DNA from: Desulfamplus sp964425195
GTDB lineage: Bacteria; Desulfobacterota; Desulfobacteria; Desulfobacterales; Desulfobacteraceae
DNA: 64,000 bases
NCBI GenBank assembly: GCA_964425195.1
Contig: CAYRLG010000003.1
Coordinates: forward strand, 62,001 to 126,000
Reading direction: 5' to 3'
Shown here piece by piece: positions 63,047 through 64,000 of the stretch (the first letter of the stretch is position 1; the number at the start of each line of letters is the position of its first letter). The position numbers and the translations under genes were made by a program. The notes beneath the pieces are model-generated. The model was not told where the DNA came from, did no database searches, and saw only the letters and a program-made list of their open reading frames with translations.

Positions 63047-63748
63047 ATGAACAGCAACACAGGTGTAACCGTGAAAAATAAAATAACTGCCAATCTTAAT
63101 GCTGAAGGTGTTCCAACTCAGATTAAAAATCCTGACCTTGTAAGGGAGCGAAGAAGACAGATAGTTGATGCAACAGTCCACCTATTTGTAGAGCATGGGT
63201 ATCACAAAACAACAACGCGCATGATTGCAAGAGCTGCGGGGTTTTCTATAGGCTCTCTTTATGAGTATGTAGGTTGCAAAGAGGATGTACTCTACCTTGT
63301 ATGCGAAGCGATCCACGGAGAGGTTCAAAGAGCTGTTGAAGAGGCGTTATCTGGCTCAGGCAATGGCAGAGCAACACTTGCAGAGGTGATACGTGAATAT
63401 TTCCATGTATGCCACCTTATGAATGATCATATACTTCTTATGTATCAGGTAAGCCAATTTCTTCCAAAACAGTGGAAAACTAAAGCATTAGAAAATGAGC
63501 TGAGAATAACCGATATTTTTATCAATGCTCTTATAAGACTTGCGGGAAAAGGAGATATACCAGAACTTGATCACAAAACAGCATCTCTTGTTGGTCACAA
63601 TATCTCTGTACTTGGACAGATGTGGGCATTTAGAAGATGGTATCTTTCAAAACAGTTCTCAATAGATGAATATATAGAGTATCAGACAAAGTTTATTCTT
63701 GGTCTTGTTTTTCAAAATGGTCAGGTAAAGGAGCCACAGACTTTTTAG
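63047..63748 (+). CDS. TetR-family transcriptional regulator
   Basis: A 233-residue regulator. The helix-turn-helix domain is at about residues 27-75 (RRRQIVDATVHLFVEHGYHK, TTTRMIARAAGFSIGSLYEY). The C-terminal ligand domain has no recognised signature but matches the FadR/AcrR size. It is divergent from the acyl-CoA cluster with two operator-like sites between, so it is a likely repressor responding to an acyl-CoA. GTG at 63071 with AGGTG upstream is an alternative start. A TAGATTAG/CTAATCTA inverted repeat (63746-63794) lies at the convergent end. Confidence 0.88.
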   Translation: MNSNTGVTVKNKITANLNAEGVPTQIKNPDLVRERRRQIVDATVHLFVEHGYHKTTTRMIARAAGFSIGSLYEYVGCKEDVLYLVCEAIHGEVQRAVEEALSGSGNGRATLAEVIREYFHVCHLMNDHILLMYQVSQFLPKQWKTKALENELRITDIFINALIRLAGKGDIPELDHKTASLVGHNISVLGQMWAFRRWYLSKQFSIDEYIEYQTKFILGLVFQNGQVKEPQTF

Positions 63749-63801
63749 ATTAGATAGAAGATGATTATAAAACTTTACCTAAATTCCTAATCTATTCAAA
63801 A

Positions 63802-64000
63802 TTATAAAACAGGATTTTTTATGGCAACAGTAAGGAACATATCTCCTCGTACTCCATAAGAACCAGCTCTGCCCATACCCGCAAGTCTCAGTTGAGTTCC
63901 GTTTTTCACCCCGGGCGGGATATTGACATTATAAAGTCTTGTATAAAATCCCCATGGGATATTTACTAACTTTAAGGTTCCAGAGATTGATTCCAGAGAG
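63802..64000 (-). CDS. DnaJ-like protein, C-terminal part (partial at window edge)
   Basis: The minus-strand frame ends at 63802 and runs off the window. The last 65 residues read like the DnaJ C-terminal substrate-binding domain: VNIPPGVKNGTQLRLAGMG, then RGDMFLTVAIKNPVL and stop. No J domain or zinc region is visible in the part available, so full-length DnaJ, a CbpA-like protein or a shorter J-protein cannot be told apart. It is convergent with tetR. Confidence 0.65.
   Translation of the reverse strand, partial: SLESISGTLKLVNIPWGFYTRLYNVNIPPGVKNGTQLRLAGMGRAGSYGVRGDMFLTVAIKNPVL

Overview
The window is low-GC DNA (well under half G+C by eye) that most likely comes from a sulfate-reducing member of the Desulfobacterota, probably Desulfobacterales. 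The main evidence is a complete dsrMKJOP operon (the membrane electron-transfer complex of dissimilatory sulfate reduction). Supporting evidence is a multiheme cytochrome, a rubrerythrin and a ferredoxin (anaerobe redox genes) and many acyl-CoA genes. The assignment is an inference from gene content; no rRNA or tRNA gene is visible.

Layout. 1-9585 (mostly + strand): a HicB-like fragment, RNase G, YajC-SecD-SecF, a lipoprotein of the CpoB/YbgF type, DprA and topoisomerase I. 9567-11636 (-): two oligopeptide/dipeptide ABC ATPases without permeases. 12080-16978 (+): a complete branched-chain amino-acid ABC importer, livKHMGF, with a strong stem-loop between livK and livH. 17047-21400 (+): a hypothetical protein, a solitary Dam-type methylase, a nucleoside-recognition (Gate) membrane protein and RecN. 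21465-26403 (-): a two-gene unit made of a RelA/SpoT homologue whose synthetase residues look inactive and a FapA/DUF342 protein carrying five MshEN-like repeats. 26855-32645 (-): an RsbRD-type sensor protein upstream of dsrMKJOP, which ends in a clear rho-independent terminator. 32922-39952 (-): M18 aminopeptidase, alpha/beta hydrolase, FtsK, RNase J (the last three overlap by 4 nt) and a small hypothetical protein. 40030-42851 (-): a radical SAM protein with an unusual N-terminal half, a triheme cytochrome, rubrerythrin and ferredoxin. 43113-46728 (-): acetoacetate-CoA ligase, an XRE-cupin regulator and a LysE exporter.

46729-56549 (-) is an accessory island. It holds a TumE toxin remnant, several small paired genes (DUF2442, DUF4160, DUF2283, DUF4258), a type I restriction system with fused HsdM-HsdS, a CopG-like antitoxin, HsdR, a HEPN gene pair, DUF29 and MazEF, with one MaoC hydratase among them. 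Five small genes are bracketed by 38-bp direct repeats, one of which is the 3' end of the HsdS part. 56689-62659 (-) returns to metabolism: enoyl-CoA hydratase, HMG-CoA lyase-like enzyme, biotin-dependent carboxylase beta subunit, methylglutaconyl-CoA hydratase-like enzyme and acyl-CoA dehydrogenase. This resembles leucine/isovalerate catabolism. A divergent TetR regulator (63047-63748) follows, with two matching operator-like palindromes in the intergenic region. The window ends inside the 3' part of a DnaJ-like gene.

Taken together, branched-chain amino-acid uptake, peptide hydrolysis, the leucine-type catabolic cluster and acetoacetate activation could feed acetyl-CoA and electrons to sulfate respiration through DsrMKJOP. 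This link is an inference from co-location. A dispersed hairpin family built on GTAGAGAC...GTCTCTAC occurs four times in intergenic DNA.
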